Positions 37,511-48,790 of a DNA stretch of 64,000 bases are shown here, piece after piece. Numbering within the stretch: position 1 is the stretch's first letter; every line of letters starts with the position of its first letter. The translations under genes were made by a program, and so were the position numbers. Below the pieces are notes generated by a model. It was given only the letters and a program-made list of their open reading frames with translations. It had not been told where the DNA came from and did not search any database. This stretch comes from Pardosa pseudoannulata (taxonomy: Eukaryota; Arthropoda; Arachnida; Araneae; Lycosidae), in contig CM063505.1 in the NCBI GenBank assembly GCA_032207245.1, positions 177,875,717 to 177,939,716 on the forward strand, given 5' to 3'.

Positions 37511-37797
37511 AGGATTTAAAATATAGATTAATTTTAAGAGATTTTAATTAGGGATTCTTTTAATGAGACTGACGCGGTTTGAGGAGTTAGCCACATACGG
37601 CTCACGCGCAGTGATATGAGCAGAGAGCAGTATATACTTTCTACCGTGAGACCTATAACTCCCCGAAGAAGTGAAAACTGCCTTTGTTAGTAGTTGGGCG
37701 CCAATGTGAGACGCCATTGTTGAGTAGAGTGTTGATGAGATTTAAATAAAAGATGAAAATGATGTCATGACTCAAGTGTGACGTAGTGGGACCAGTC

Positions 37798-37798
<1 letters not shown>
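37507..37798 (+). mobile_element. Solo LTR, 292 bp, inserted in (TA)n
   Basis: It starts TGTCAGGATTT and ends GGGACCAGTCA (TG..CA). CAGTATATACTTTC near 37629 is TATA-like, and TTTAAATAAAAG near 37741 contains AATAAA. TATA flanks both sides (37503-37506, 37799-37802) within the split microsatellite. There is no internal region. Unlike the 30.7-kb LTR in sequence, it is a separate family with the same kind of target. Confidence 0.7.
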
Positions 37799-37859
<61 letters not shown>

Positions 37860-37860
37860 G

Positions 37861-37943
<83 letters not shown>

Positions 37944-37945
37944 TT
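37799..37945. repeat. (TA)n microsatellite, right half
   Basis: A long TA run with one AATATA and one TTATGTTATA interruption. Confidence 0.95.
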
Positions 37946-38701
37946 ATACATGAAGTTTTCAGATAGAAGATTTAAGATGAAAAATAATATAATTTTTCTA
38001 AAAATATCTTTTATTCCACCTGATATTTAAATATGACATAATTACATTCAGTAAAATTTTGCTTTAATAGAACTTACAATAAAAATATTTTTCCATAATA
38101 TATATGTGTGTGTGTGTCACATACACATTTTTACACTTAGCTTTTCCAGCAGATGTCAACGTTAGGGATGCACTAAAAATTTTAAGTAAAATTAAAAAAG
38201 ATAACACGCTAATAGCCCTTATTTTTTAATTTTCCCAAATTGCTATGAAAAAACGGTTAGTACAATATCAGTTGTGGCATGACAAAAAGTTATAGAATTT
38301 CACATTCATAGAGAATCAAAATTCATCAATCTGTGAACAGTAAAACAGCTCTGCATAGAATAATCTAAGAAAATACACATTCATTACCGATGTAAGAGGG
38401 CGAGTCATATGATTTTGTACTCATCAGACTAAAATTAAATCAGCAATTTCATGAGGGAAGAGTAAACATTGTTCATTTAAGACATCCAGAAATACAGAAT
38501 CCTTTACTTATTACCATTTTCCTAAGACAGCTAAAACTTGTGCCCAGTGGAGTAAATTAGCCTTTAATCCAGCGTTAGTTCTGAGGCTTAGATAAAAAGA
38601 GCTTACTTTGAAGAACACTATCTTTCATTTTATGACTGAGTAATTAGGTAATATAGTATGGCATGAAGAAAACGATATATATTTTAGGAGTAAAAATTAT
38701 C

Positions 38702-38703
<2 letters not shown>
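37946..38703. other. AT-rich DNA, nothing recognised
   Basis: No gene or repeat end identified; TATATGTGTGTGTGTGTCAC at 38100 is a short microsatellite. Confidence 0.6.
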
Positions 38704-38704
<1 letters not shown>

Positions 38705-38756
<52 letters not shown>

Positions 38757-38771
38757 TATACATACACATAT

Positions 38772-38803
<32 letters not shown>

Positions 38804-38960
38804 TTATATATACACATATATACATATATATATACATATACATATATATATATATACATACACATATATATCCATATATATATACATATACATATACATA
38901 CACATATATATATACATATATATATATACATACACATATATATACATACACACACATATA
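38705..38960. repeat. (AT)n and (CATATA)n microsatellite
   Basis: A pure AT run of about 45 bp is followed by about 200 bp of ACATATATA/CATACACATA higher-order words. The open frames of 85-137 codons over it on both strands are artefacts. Confidence 0.95.
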
Positions 38961-39514
38961 TTATGTTTTTTATACGAAAATTACTCACGAGGATGATCCT
39001 CTGTTTTCCTTTTCGGAACCAGACTTGGCTATTGATCCACAGTCAGATCTTCATAATATCCACGCCATATCTCTAATAATTAGTCGTCTCTAAAAGACTT
39101 CTAAATAACATTTTAATCTTGGACGAATTCTCAAACGTCAGTACCAAACATGCTGTACTCAATCTGCCAACGAAATGGACAGACTTTGTAATCTCAAAGC
39201 GAGACAAGACAAACGCGAATTTCCCATGAGAAATGCTTTAAATTAGCAGTTTTGGATGCTAAAATATTGGTAACGCAGATATTGAGTAAAAGTTGTCCTA
39301 AATGGGCTTTAAGTGCAAGGATTCTTTCAGATATCATAATAACAGAATTAAAATGAGAAAATAATCTCAAATTTTCAAATTAAGGATATTATTTCTGGAA
39401 AAATTGAGTAATTGTGATATCTAAAATGAGGATGTATTACACATATGCATATGTGTGGTCCTGATCATTTTTCTTAGAAAATAAAGAAATTATCTCTATC
39501 TTTCTCACTCACAT
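38961..39514. other. Unassigned DNA
   Basis: Slightly GC-richer at 38980-39240, but no frame is recognisable. Confidence 0.55.
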
Positions 39515-40075
<561 letters not shown>

Positions 40076-40080
40076 TTTAA

Positions 40081-40574
40081 CACATTGTATGCTGGACAAG
40101 TACTAATACGTTTCCTGACGATTGATATTTGAGCACGGGTCTCGTAATAGTACGGGTTAGAGCAAAAACATGGTTTGTTTGTGGGTACAAAAATAACGGT
40201 ATATACAGGAAAACGAAGTCGAATGTTCTTCTTTACTACATAGATTCTGAAAAATTTAGGTAAATAAACATTAGTTTTTACAAGTCAATGCGGAACCAAG
40301 GAGCGTGAAGGTTAATTAAAAAACAAAGCTAAATTTAAAATTAACTTTTTATTTATCCTTGCGAAAATGATATTATATATATGTATATTTATATATTTGT
40401 ATTTATGTATATATTTGTTTATTTGCCTATTTATATATTTTTTATATATTTCAATATAAAATACGAAAAGTTGGTTAAAAAGTTAAATAACTTTCGATGT
40501 ATTGGGATTTAACTGAATAACTAAATTTACGCTCAAAACGCCCGCTCCCGGTACAATTTCGCTGCTACAATGTG
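40081..40574. mobile_element. piggyBac-type MITE, 494 bp
   Basis: TTAA flanks both ends (40077-40080, 40575-40578). The left end is CACATTGTATGCTGG and the right end, reverse-complemented, is CACATTGTAGCAGCG. Nine identical terminal bases plus TTAA fit a piggyBac-type element. I see no transposase motifs inside, so it would be mobilised in trans. Confidence 0.65.
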
Positions 40575-40655
40575 TTAAAAGAGTCGAATTCTTTCGCAAT
40601 GGGTCTCTGAAAATAGACTTTAGATTAGTTAAATAAAAAAAATTAAAACTACCAA

Positions 40656-41708
40656 TGTCGTGTAGTCCTCGTTATATATTTGAGTATCAACCTGTGATCA
40701 AATATATAGTGGGATTTATTTTTAATTGCATTGTGTTAAATATTTTTTTTACTAAAATTTAACCACAGGTTCTGAGAAACTACAGACATAAATATGAAGA
40801 ATAAACTAATCGCTAGAATGATAGCAACCGAGACTAGCTTAATATTAAAAAAAATTAAATTTATTATAAAATATTTATACATCTATTTACAAAACCAAAA
40901 TGATGCTAATTTTCATAAGTAAGCTTAGTCAATATATTCAAAATTAGTTCTGACAATTTTTTATACACTTAAGCAAATATTATAAGTAGAGAAAGGACCT
41001 AATCTCGATTTCAAAAATGTAAAATGGGTACCTTTGTGGGTCTAAAATGTTGGCCCCGGAACACTTTTGGTTGAAGGGTATCACTGGCTGATCAGGAGAG
41101 AGAATCTATACATCATCCGTTGATCTGTTACAGACATCGTCAGGGGCTTTCTCCTGAATCTTTGGGGTGCGGCCGTACTACTTTGTGCAGGAACACTTCC
41201 TAGCGGACTTGACTGGACTCTCCTAGTCTGGACTATCGAGCACCTTCTTTTGAGACCTCCGAACCAATCTCTTCTCGGGCCTTCTAATCCATCTCCTCAT
41301 TTTTTAGATTTTTCATATTTTATTATCTCAAACTTTGTCCCCTCCTCCTTCTTGTCTTCCAATCGGGATAGTTGCCAGAATTTCATTGGTCTGACCAAAC
41401 CCCGCCCTGAGACCACCAACGTGAACAACCTTATCCCTTCTAATTGGGCACTGTCCCTTAGGGACTCATAAATACTCCACAAAGGTACATTCTTATTTAA
41501 TGTCAAGTACGGAGACGGGATTCTAATCTGGGACTGGAATCAGCACCCCGCCCGAGACAACCGTACAAGACTACAATATCCTTTTTATCGAGATTTATGA
41601 ACCTCTATCTGTTTACAACGATGTGATGAGGTCAGATTTAGATCCCGAACATTTTACTTCATGTATGAATGAATGAATTATATAACAGATCTAAATCGCC
41701 TCATCACA
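40656..41708. mobile_element. Solo LTR copy A, 1,053 bp, 5-bp TSD ACCAA
   Basis: It starts TGTCGTGTAG and ends CTCATCACA, with ACCAA exactly on both sides (40651-40655 and 41709-41713). It aligns with copy B at 42475-43364. Shared phrases are AACCACAGGT.CTGAGA, CAATCGGGA.AGTTG, GGGCACTGTCCCTTAGGGAC, TCCACAAAGGTACATTC and GATTCTAATCTGGGACTGG. The 3' end forms a hairpin: GATGAGGTCAGATTTAGATC pairs with GATCTAAATCGCCTCATC. A 5-bp TSD with TG..CA ends identifies an LTR; the strand is undetermined. Confidence 0.85.
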
Positions 41709-42051
41709 ACCAAGAGGTTGTATTTGTTTTCTCTACAGCAGGTACAAAAAATTTCTTTGGAAGAGATAGTCTTCAAATTACGTTAGTCTAATAATTTAGA
41801 ATATTAATAAGAAATGTGTACTTTTTTATTTCTTGTAGGTACATTATCACATTAATAAACTTTTATTTATGTATTTATTTATTTATTCCTATAATTTTTA
41901 TAACAGTTTTGGCAACTTAAAAAATACATCTTATTATATGAATAAATATTTTTCTAATTGGAGTTCTTGAGATACAAAGGGTTAAAATCAACGCATTCCG
42001 CTGTTCTCGCAAGTCATTCGCAGATTAAAAGTCCCTTCGTCCAAGACCTAC

Positions 42052-42250
42052 CTCAGATCAATAAACTTTCTTTCGCTCTGAACTGAATTCCTTGCGAAGA
42101 AATACTGCTCATACAGCGAAAATATGGGGAACTCGGCCAAATCCTCGGGATCTTCGAAAGTATTAAATTCCTTTATACCGTCTTCCATCCAACTGATCTT
42201 GCAATTTGATGGGGCGAACGCAACTTGATTTTCTCGTTGTACATAAATTC
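42052..42250 (-). CDS. Candidate internal exon of an unknown gene
   Basis: Read on the minus strand, one frame stays open over the whole segment, and the peptide looks like ordinary protein and not low-complexity AT translation. It includes VAFAPSNCKIS, then WMEDGIKEFNTFEDPEDLAE and FPIFSLYEQYFFARN. It ends ..FIDL and CTGAG followed at once by GTAGGT, a good splice donor at 42051-42046 (phase 2). The acceptor side is unclear: pyrimidines (TATTTTCCCCC) lie at 42255-42265, just where a tandem duplication involving LTR copy B begins. No ATG starts this frame. I do not recognise the family. It could be a live exon, or a broken one cut off by the LTR insertion. Confidence 0.45.
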
Positions 42251-42255
42251 GAGGG

Positions 42256-42540
42256 GGAAAATATATAAGCGTGTATGTACGTATGTATGTATGAATATGT
42301 ATGTATATATAGGTGGATGTGTGTATACATTCATGTCATGTAGCTCTCGTTTAAATTTAGGTATTTACCTATGATCAAATTTATAATGGTTATTTATTTT
42401 GGAAAATATATAAGCGTGTATGTACGTATGTATGTATGAATATGTATATATAGGTGGATGTGTGTATACATTCATGTCATGTAGCTATCGTTTAAATTTA
42501 GGTATTTACCTATGATCAAAATTATAGTGGTTATTTCTAT
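42256..42540. repeat. 145-bp tandem duplication across an LTR junction
   Basis: Unit 1 starts at 42256 and unit 2 at 42401, both with GGAAAATATATAAGCGTG. Each unit contains the LTR's left flank plus the first 67 bp or so of LTR copy B (TGTCATGTAGC..). The duplication therefore happened after the LTR inserted. The units differ by a 4-bp indel in the GTAT run and a few substitutions. Confidence 0.85.
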
Positions 42541-43364
42541 TTGTTAGTTACAAAGACTAAATATTATTTGGGTTGTGTTGTGTAGACTATTTAAATTAAA
42601 ATTCAACCACAGGTCCTGAGAGACTACTGACTTAAAATAAAATATAAACTAATAAGCTAAATTAAGAGTAACTGAAATCAGCTTAAAATAAAAATAAGTA
42701 AATTTATTATAATGATATATACAGGAATAATACACAAAAATTTTATCAAGTTTCATAAAATTTACAGTTGGCCTCCCGAAGTTTCACAGTCAGAATCGTC
42801 TCCTCCGACTTCTGACCTCTGATAGTCGGACTTCTCTACTCGACTCTCAAACACTGACCGTCATACTTCTGTCCTCGACTCAACTGCCGAACACCCCCTC
42901 CCTCTTGACTTTTCTTATTTTATATTATTTTCATCTCTGTCCTTTCTTACTTCTTTTCGTCCAATCGGGAGAGTTGTCTAAATCTATTGGTCTCCTTCAC
43001 CCCGCCTTGAAACCGCAAACATGGGAAAAACTTACCCCTTCAAATTGGGCACTGTCCCTTAGGGACTCATAAATAACTCCACAAAGGTACATTCTTATTT
43101 AATGTCATGTACGAAGACGCGATTCTAATCTGGGACTGGGATGAGAACCCCTCCCGAGAATACCGCATACGACGAAAAAACCCGTTGAATTAATATTTTA
43201 TTGTCCTTTCCCTTTTACAAAAGATGTGATGAGGTCAGATTTAGATCCCAAGCAATTCACTTCTTGTTTTATTTTTATCAAATTATTTTAATTAATCAAT
43301 CATATTAATTATATCAATTATATTAATTATCAATTATAATAATGATCTAAATCGTCTCATTACA
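42475..43364. mobile_element. Solo LTR copy B, 890 bp, 5-bp TSD ATTCA
   Basis: It starts TGTCATGTAG and ends GTCTCATTACA, with ATTCA exactly on both sides (42470-42474 and 43365-43369). It is homologous to copy A over its length, in the same orientation. The TSD differs from that of copy A, so the two are independent insertions and not the LTR pair of one element. The 3' hairpin is kept (GATGAGGTCAGATTTAGATC / GATCTAAATCGTCTCAT) with an AT-rich spacer (about 43262-43342). Confidence 0.85.
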
Positions 43365-43607
43365 ATTCATACTCTGGTTTACAATTTCTAAGGACTTATA
43401 ATAATAGTAGGAATAACAGCCACAAAATGGAAGGCAGGAAGATGTGGAAGTTAACGTAAGTATGAAATACAATAAAACGTGATTTGTGTTTGCAAAGAAT
43501 TGCCGAAGTTTTCTGTCGCGTGATAAGTGATGTAAACGTGTTGACGAGTATTAAAGGGAGAGAACCAACCTGACGGGCTTGCAATTTCGATATGTATTTC
43601 CGACATC

Positions 43608-43740
43608 ATTCAGATAATCTAACGCGTCACAGTGTTATTGGTAAGACTGAAGAAGGATGAAAAATAACAGATGTTGCTAGGATGTTCAAAGTCAGCCAGT
43701 GTTATTTCAGAGTTATTTTAAGTCCAAGACATGGTCGTTA
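43608..43740 (+). pseudogene. Tc1-like transposase helix-turn-helix remnant
   Basis: One frame reads SDNLTRHSVIGKTEEG, a stop, then KITDVARMFKVSQCYF. This fits the first helix-turn-helix of a Tc1-like transposase subgroup (R-x-x-I-G-x-x-E-x-G-x-x-x-x-x-V-A-x-x-F-x-V). The sequence ends at a stop shortly after. No TIRs were found around it, and a SINE-A lies 55 bp downstream. Confidence 0.5.
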
Positions 43741-43794
43741 AACATTCGAGGCTTCTCAAAAATAAAAATCCTTTACAGCATCTTTTCTTCTTTT

Positions 43795-43970
43795 GGTTTC
43801 ATTTGGGTGTGCTAAGGTCTACATTTTGCAACAAGAGGATTAATGAGACCGGGACCTACTGCTTAAAGCCTATTCCGAACGGCTACAAACATCCATACCA
43901 TAGTGGGATTCGAACCCACGGACTCCGGTTCCAAAGACCAGAACCCTAACCATTCGGCCCTCGTTCGGCC
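43795..43970 (-). mobile_element. SINE-A with 12-bp TSD (11/12)
   Basis: Flanks TTTTCTTCTTTT (43783-43794) and TTTTCCTCTTTT (43971-43982) differ at one base. The minus-strand B box lies in GTGGGTTCGAATCCCAC, a perfect T-arm. The body is as in the other copies; the (CCAAA)n tail is short here. A 73-codon open frame over it is a SINE translation. Confidence 0.85.
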
Positions 43971-44011
43971 TTTTCCTCTTTTGATCCAGTATTTTTATAT
44001 CCGACAGCAAC

Positions 44012-44072
44012 TGTAAGCAAAAAAAAAATCTGTTTTGCTTACAGCTGCAGGATAGAACTATATCCTGCAGCT
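44012..44072. repeat. Two adjacent perfect hairpins
   Basis: TGTAAGCAAAA (44012-44022) pairs with 44033-44043. AGCTGCAGGATA (44043-44054) pairs with 44061-44072 around GAACTA. The two share one base, an unusual head-to-tail arrangement just downstream of a SINE-A. Confidence 0.8.
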
Positions 44073-44074
44073 AT

Positions 44075-44940
44075 CGGCAAATAAACTAAACAAATGTGGA
44101 CAGTTTTTTCAGAGAATATCCATACGAAAACCATTCCTTTTGTATTTACATAGGAGTTTCCTCTTACTCATAACCAAAAAGGAACTATTTATTTAAATTC
44201 AAATAAGTATGATATACTCAGAAGAGATCGATTAAATATTTTAAGCACAACTATATTTTATTTATTTATAGCAATAATGATACATAATAGTATGACAATG
44301 CTGATTCCTTTGTATTATGGAGACATACTAACAGTATTGATTAGTATAAATGTGAGTGTCATATTTACATATTTAATAATAAATTAACTTAAAATGCATA
44401 TGTGGACCATCTCTTTCTAACCGCTGGGGAAGAAATGGACCATGCTATAGGGGAGAAATGGAACTACTTTTAGATGAAACAAGAATGAAAAGAATCCTAT
44501 ATCAACGAACTCTATATGAGTATTCATACCTTTTACAAGAAATTCATTTTGTTCTATTCTATTTGTAGTAAGGAGCTAAATAATACTGGTGTCAGACCTT
44601 AGACAGCAGATACCACAGACATCAACGAATAAAGATTTAACTGTTCATACGCCCCCTTATGAGGCTTAAATTAAAATAAAACGTGATAACAACAGGTTAT
44701 AATTATATGAAGAATTTTATTAATTTATTTTAACTACAATAGTTATTGACATTTATGATTATTAATATTTTATTATTTACAATCGTATATAGTTAAAAAC
44801 TCATGAGAGTTGTTTTGAATAAGCATAAAATTTCTTCAATATAAAATTACAAATGATTAATATGACATACACATATGGATGAAAGATTCTTAATGTTAAT
44901 ATGATGTAAATAAGGATTTTATAATAATTTAAAATATTAT
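44075..44940. other. AT-rich DNA, nothing recognised
   Basis: No coding frame; the start of the degenerate tandem array cannot be traced with confidence before 44945. Confidence 0.55.
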
Positions 44941-44944
44941 TTTA

Positions 44945-45524
44945 AATATAACATTAATCAAGCCATGTGTTTGATTCCATTCTAAATACGAGCATAAATT
45001 TCTTCAATCATAAACGAAAAAATATAACATTAATCATGATCTTCTGCTTGATATATAAATACGAGATGAAAATTCTTTAATAATTCATTAATATATAACA
45101 TTATCAAGCCAGATCTGTTGATTCCATCTTAAATTACGAGGACCCATAAAATATTCTTATTATCATAAAGGCGAAATATAACATTAATCAAGCTAGAGGG
45201 TCTTCTGCTTGATTCCATCATCTAAATTACGAGGACCCACTTGAGAAAAATCGTTCTTTCCCCCTAAGGAGGGTCATCAAACGAAAGGCGAAATATAACA
45301 TTAATCAAGCTAGAGGGTCTTCTGCTTGATTCCATCATCTAAATTACGAGGACCCACTTGAGCAAAGTCATTCTTTCACTCTAATGGGGCTCATCAAACA
45401 AAAGGCTAAATATAACATTTATCAAGCCAGAGGGTCTTCTGCTTGATTCCATCTTCTAAATTACGAGAACTCACTTGAGCAAAGTCGTTCTTTCACCTTA
45501 GCAGGGCTCATCAAACGAAAGACG
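44945..45524 (+). repeat. SINE-derived tandem array, 117-bp units
   Basis: Three consecutive units are exactly 117 bp (marks at 45171, 45288, 45405 and 45522). Each holds ATATAACATTAATCAAGC, TAGAGGGTCTTCTGCTTGAT, CTAAATTACGAGGACCCACT, TTGAG..AA.TC.TTCTTTC and CATCAAACGAAAGGC. Upstream, shorter decayed units (about 44945, 45025 and 45098) carry the same phrases. The unit is the middle of SINE-B, so a SINE interior was amplified in tandem. Units nearest 45524 are best preserved. Confidence 0.9.
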
Positions 45525-45690
45525 CAGACATTCTTGGGGTTCAGTCCATATTTAGCCTTCGTGGTTCCTCGTTCAAGTAAAGTTGCTTATTAGTCTTAGC
45601 CATAAACCAATTTCATTATGTGACGGGAACTATTGGACCTCAATTAGGCTTTCCGACAAGAGGAAAAAATTAACAACACCAAGAACTACT
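45525..45690 (+). mobile_element. SINE 3' end following the array
   Basis: ATTCTTGGGGTTCAGTCC, TTCGTGGTTCCTCGTTCAAG, GACGGGAACTATTGGACCTC and a final TTAACAACACC match the 27.9-kb segment in order. This is where the amplified SINE leaves the array. Confidence 0.65.
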
Positions 45691-45984
45691 GAGGATGGGA
45701 AAAGAGAAGTAAAATTTAGAAGAGTGAAAATTTAGCGAAGTAGTTTTTTAGACAGCAGAACAGCAGTTAAAGGTTTGTGGGAAAAAATGAGAAACCGCAA
45801 AACAATCATGTTACACCACGCTATAAAATAACCACCTAGGGATGAATTTGTCAATATTGGAAAACTAGACATAAGTAGGTTAAGACTCGATTTACAGATG
45901 TTCATCATATACCTATTTTTACTAGTTTTTTGAAAAGAAAATAGTTCCAAATTAATTTAAATAAAATGTTTATTTTAAAAAAAT

Positions 45985-46317
45985 TCATGGAAAACATTTG
46001 TTACACATAAAATCTGTTTTTGAAACACATTTTCTGCAAACATTTCTATTACATTTAACCCAATGCTTTCTACGTCTGTTTCTTTTGCATGATTGTTGAA
46101 CTTGACAATTCTTCCGTACGTCAGTAGCATGCATTTCTGTCATTAGAATGGAAGTGTTCTCGACTTCTTCTCTATATTTACTTCGTAGTTCTCCAGCTAA
46201 TTGGAAAATAAAATCTTTTCATGAAATATTTACTTGAGTCGCCTCTTTATACAGAATCCAAGCATTGATAGCTGCTAAATCTAAAATGTTGTAGAAAACT
46301 TGTAAAGGTCATCTGCG
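45985..46317 (-). pseudogene. piggyBac-like transposase C-terminal third, with stops
   Basis: On the minus strand the frame reads RR-stop-PLQVFYNILDLAAINAW, then ILYKEATQVNIS-stop-KDFIFQLAGELRSKY. A cysteine-rich tail follows: CQV, CKRNRRRKHWVKC, CRKC and CNKC, ending at a stop at 45985-45987. RRWPxxVFxNxLDxAxxNAxxLY and the Cys tail are hallmarks of piggyBac family transposases. The first stop replaces the conserved Trp. No TTAA-flanked ends were found, and a (TA)n tract lies 250 bp away. It is inactive. Confidence 0.8.
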
Positions 46318-46567
46318 TGAATGAGAAGTGAAACAAATCACGTGCGACTTGACTGTTGCCCAGGCCTGATAGGACCAATAAATTTCATGTTATGCAATGA
46401 ACTGTTAAATCATTCTATGAGTCAAATTGGCTCACAACCGTGAAAATAGGTATACCACACTTGATAATGCGAAATGAAGGGGTCTGCGGGGAAGAGGAAT
46501 GAAAATTTATATATATTTTATCATTTAACTAAAAACCAACGTATGTTTTTAAAAAGTGATATTAAAG

Positions 46568-46569
<2 letters not shown>

Positions 46570-46637
<68 letters not shown>
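46570..46637. repeat. (TA)n microsatellite
   Basis: A pure TA run; the frames across it are artefacts. Confidence 0.95.
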
Positions 46638-46639
<2 letters not shown>

Positions 46640-48300
46640 ATCAAATTTTTAATAAGTCAAATTGGCTCGGTCCGTAAATCTAGAGTTAATTATATCATGA
46701 GTAGCATGATTACTAGAATAAATAGAAACTTTACAACTTGAGTCCTTTTTGTAAATCCTCACAAAAAAAAATTTCTGTTAAAAAATAAAACGATGTAAAA
46801 CCTTATGTGCATTACACAGTTTTCGTTTGAAAAAAGAGAAAGTGGAAGTTATTCTATAACATTTTTTTCTTCTAGAGAAACTGTAGTCGTACACTAAATT
46901 CACTTTATCCATTTTTCAATGATGTTTCCGATGTCCGAGATTGAAAATTTCTAAGAACAGATAACATCTAGACTAAACAAATAGAAAAAATAATAAACAC
47001 ATCAAGCTATACAGAGAAACTAATTTTAAAGGGAAGATGGAAACAAATAGAAATATAAAAGATAAGTGAAAATAGAAATATAAAACATAGAGACCTGATC
47101 AAATTGTGAAAATAAGACACAGAAAGTTTAAGTTTTGTGTATGACTGTTGTAACATTTAGTTGAACCGGTACTTTTTTAACTGCAAACTGCTCCCTATAA
47201 AACGAAAAACCTCGATATAACAAATATAAAACCGCTGGCAGTCACCGAAAGCTCTTGAAATTTTCTCAATGTTGAATTCATATGTAGAACTCATTGTTAA
47301 ATAGAATTTAAATCATTGTTGAATGCATATTACATACATTTTTATACCATTAAAAACTATTAGTCTAGCAAGTGTGTGGATTATCAATGTATTAAAGATT
47401 TGAAGAATTCTATCTCACTTTCCAATTATATAAATTTAAATGAAGTTCAGCAAAAATCATGTATATTTAATAGGTGTAGTAAAAGCTCATTTAGTATACA
47501 TACCCTATTATATAATTATTACGTAAAGATAAATCATTTTATAGAACAAGCCACTAATTACTAAAGTTACGTAAAAATGTACCTTAAAAGCATTAAACAT
47601 TGAGCAAATAAAAATTTTCGAATGTATTCGTCTGATTCGGGTCGTAACTCTGTCGAAATCTGTAAGAAGAGCCTTGTAACGAAAATCGTCCTTTGTGTCC
47701 TTCCAGATGGCGAATTTCGATTGACCGTGCAAGAGCGGCGTTTAACGACCGCTGCCTGCTCCCCCGTCAATAAGCTAAAAATATTAGCTCTTGATACAGA
47801 TTCCATTTCGTATTAAAAAGGTAATAGTAAAAGAATTCAAATCTCGGACTTATATGAAACAGAAAATTTCTTGGATCGTGAAAAAAGTAAAACAAGCTGA
47901 GATAGATAATATTTTTGAAATAATTTAACGTGAAGTTTCAGTTTTATCGGTTTATTGTGCAAAAAAAAATTGGATAAAGTAATGTTAAAAATGATATTAC
48001 TTTATCCAATCGCAAAATTACGTAAAGTTAATTTAATGAGACCTAAAATGCTAAAGTTTTAGTATTAATCCCTCCTTTTAGTAATCACTTTTCCCTATTT
48101 TTTTTTGCATTTTTTTTCGTTTTTACTCTTAACGATATTATGAAAATTGTACTAGGGATGTGTTTAACGAAAGCGATTGTCGTGTAAAATGGAACAGTTG
48201 AAAATAATAACACAAAGAGTGTTCTCAAAGTTTTCTTTCTTGCCAATGAAATACACGTAATATAAATTATATAAAAATACATATCTCTACATCGATATAT
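46640..48300. other. AT-rich DNA with one GC-richer island
   Basis: At 47620-47810 GC content rises (GGGTCGTAACTCTGTCG, GCAAGAGCGGCGTTTAACGA). Open frames of 64-79 codons run on both strands and neither is recognisable. It may be a transposon fragment. Confidence 0.4.
47969..48010. repeat. Perfect 15-bp inverted repeat, 12-nt loop
   Basis: ATTGGATAAAGTAAT (47969-47983) is the exact reverse complement of 47996-48010. Confidence 0.8.
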
Positions 48301-48303
48301 ATA

Positions 48304-48790
48304 TGCAAATCAAAATTATTTCATTTAAATATCGCTTTAAAATTTTTCTCTCTCCCATTCCAATTCCTTAAAATATATCCAGTCACAAAATGTCTTAAGA
48401 AATGTCCTCGACTTAAAATTCTTTCAACATATTTCCTAACAATTTCTGTGCAATAGATGTAAATTTTCTGTCCATTCAACATATTTTCCAACTGTCTCAA
48501 TAAAATACTTCCCTCCTACAATGATCTAAGTTATCTGACTAAGTTTCTTGTCCCTTGCGAAAACTCGCTCTCGGGTTCACCTCTGTTCCAGCACGTATTT
48601 CAATATACATTCTCTCGCCTGCCTCTGACTAGTGAGGATGTTTTTTTCTAGCAACTTTTAAATGAAATTCCAGTTGAACTTGAGTGCCGTTCTCATTAAT
48701 GTTGCCCGACTGCATCTTACTTATTACTGCTAGCTAATTAGGCTTCTCCTTACCCTGTAGCCCGGACAAGTAAAAATAATAAGGGCTACA
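48304..48790 (-). mobile_element. LTR-like repeat, copy 2
   Basis: It aligns with 36832-37369 along its length and ends AAGGGCTACA (minus-strand start TGTAGCCC). A TGCAAATC start at 48304 would give TG..CA ends, next to an ATATATAT run. No convincing TSD is seen (TATA against TAAC). Divergence from copy 1 is substantial. Confidence 0.55.

Noticed and set aside
40656..43364. Copies A and B as the two LTRs of one short retrotransposon
   Set aside because: Each copy has its own complete 5-bp TSD (ACCAA and ATTCA), which requires two separate insertions.
47567..47816. Opposing 64-79-codon frames as genes
   Set aside because: The frames overlap on both strands in a GC-richer island, with no recognisable domain.
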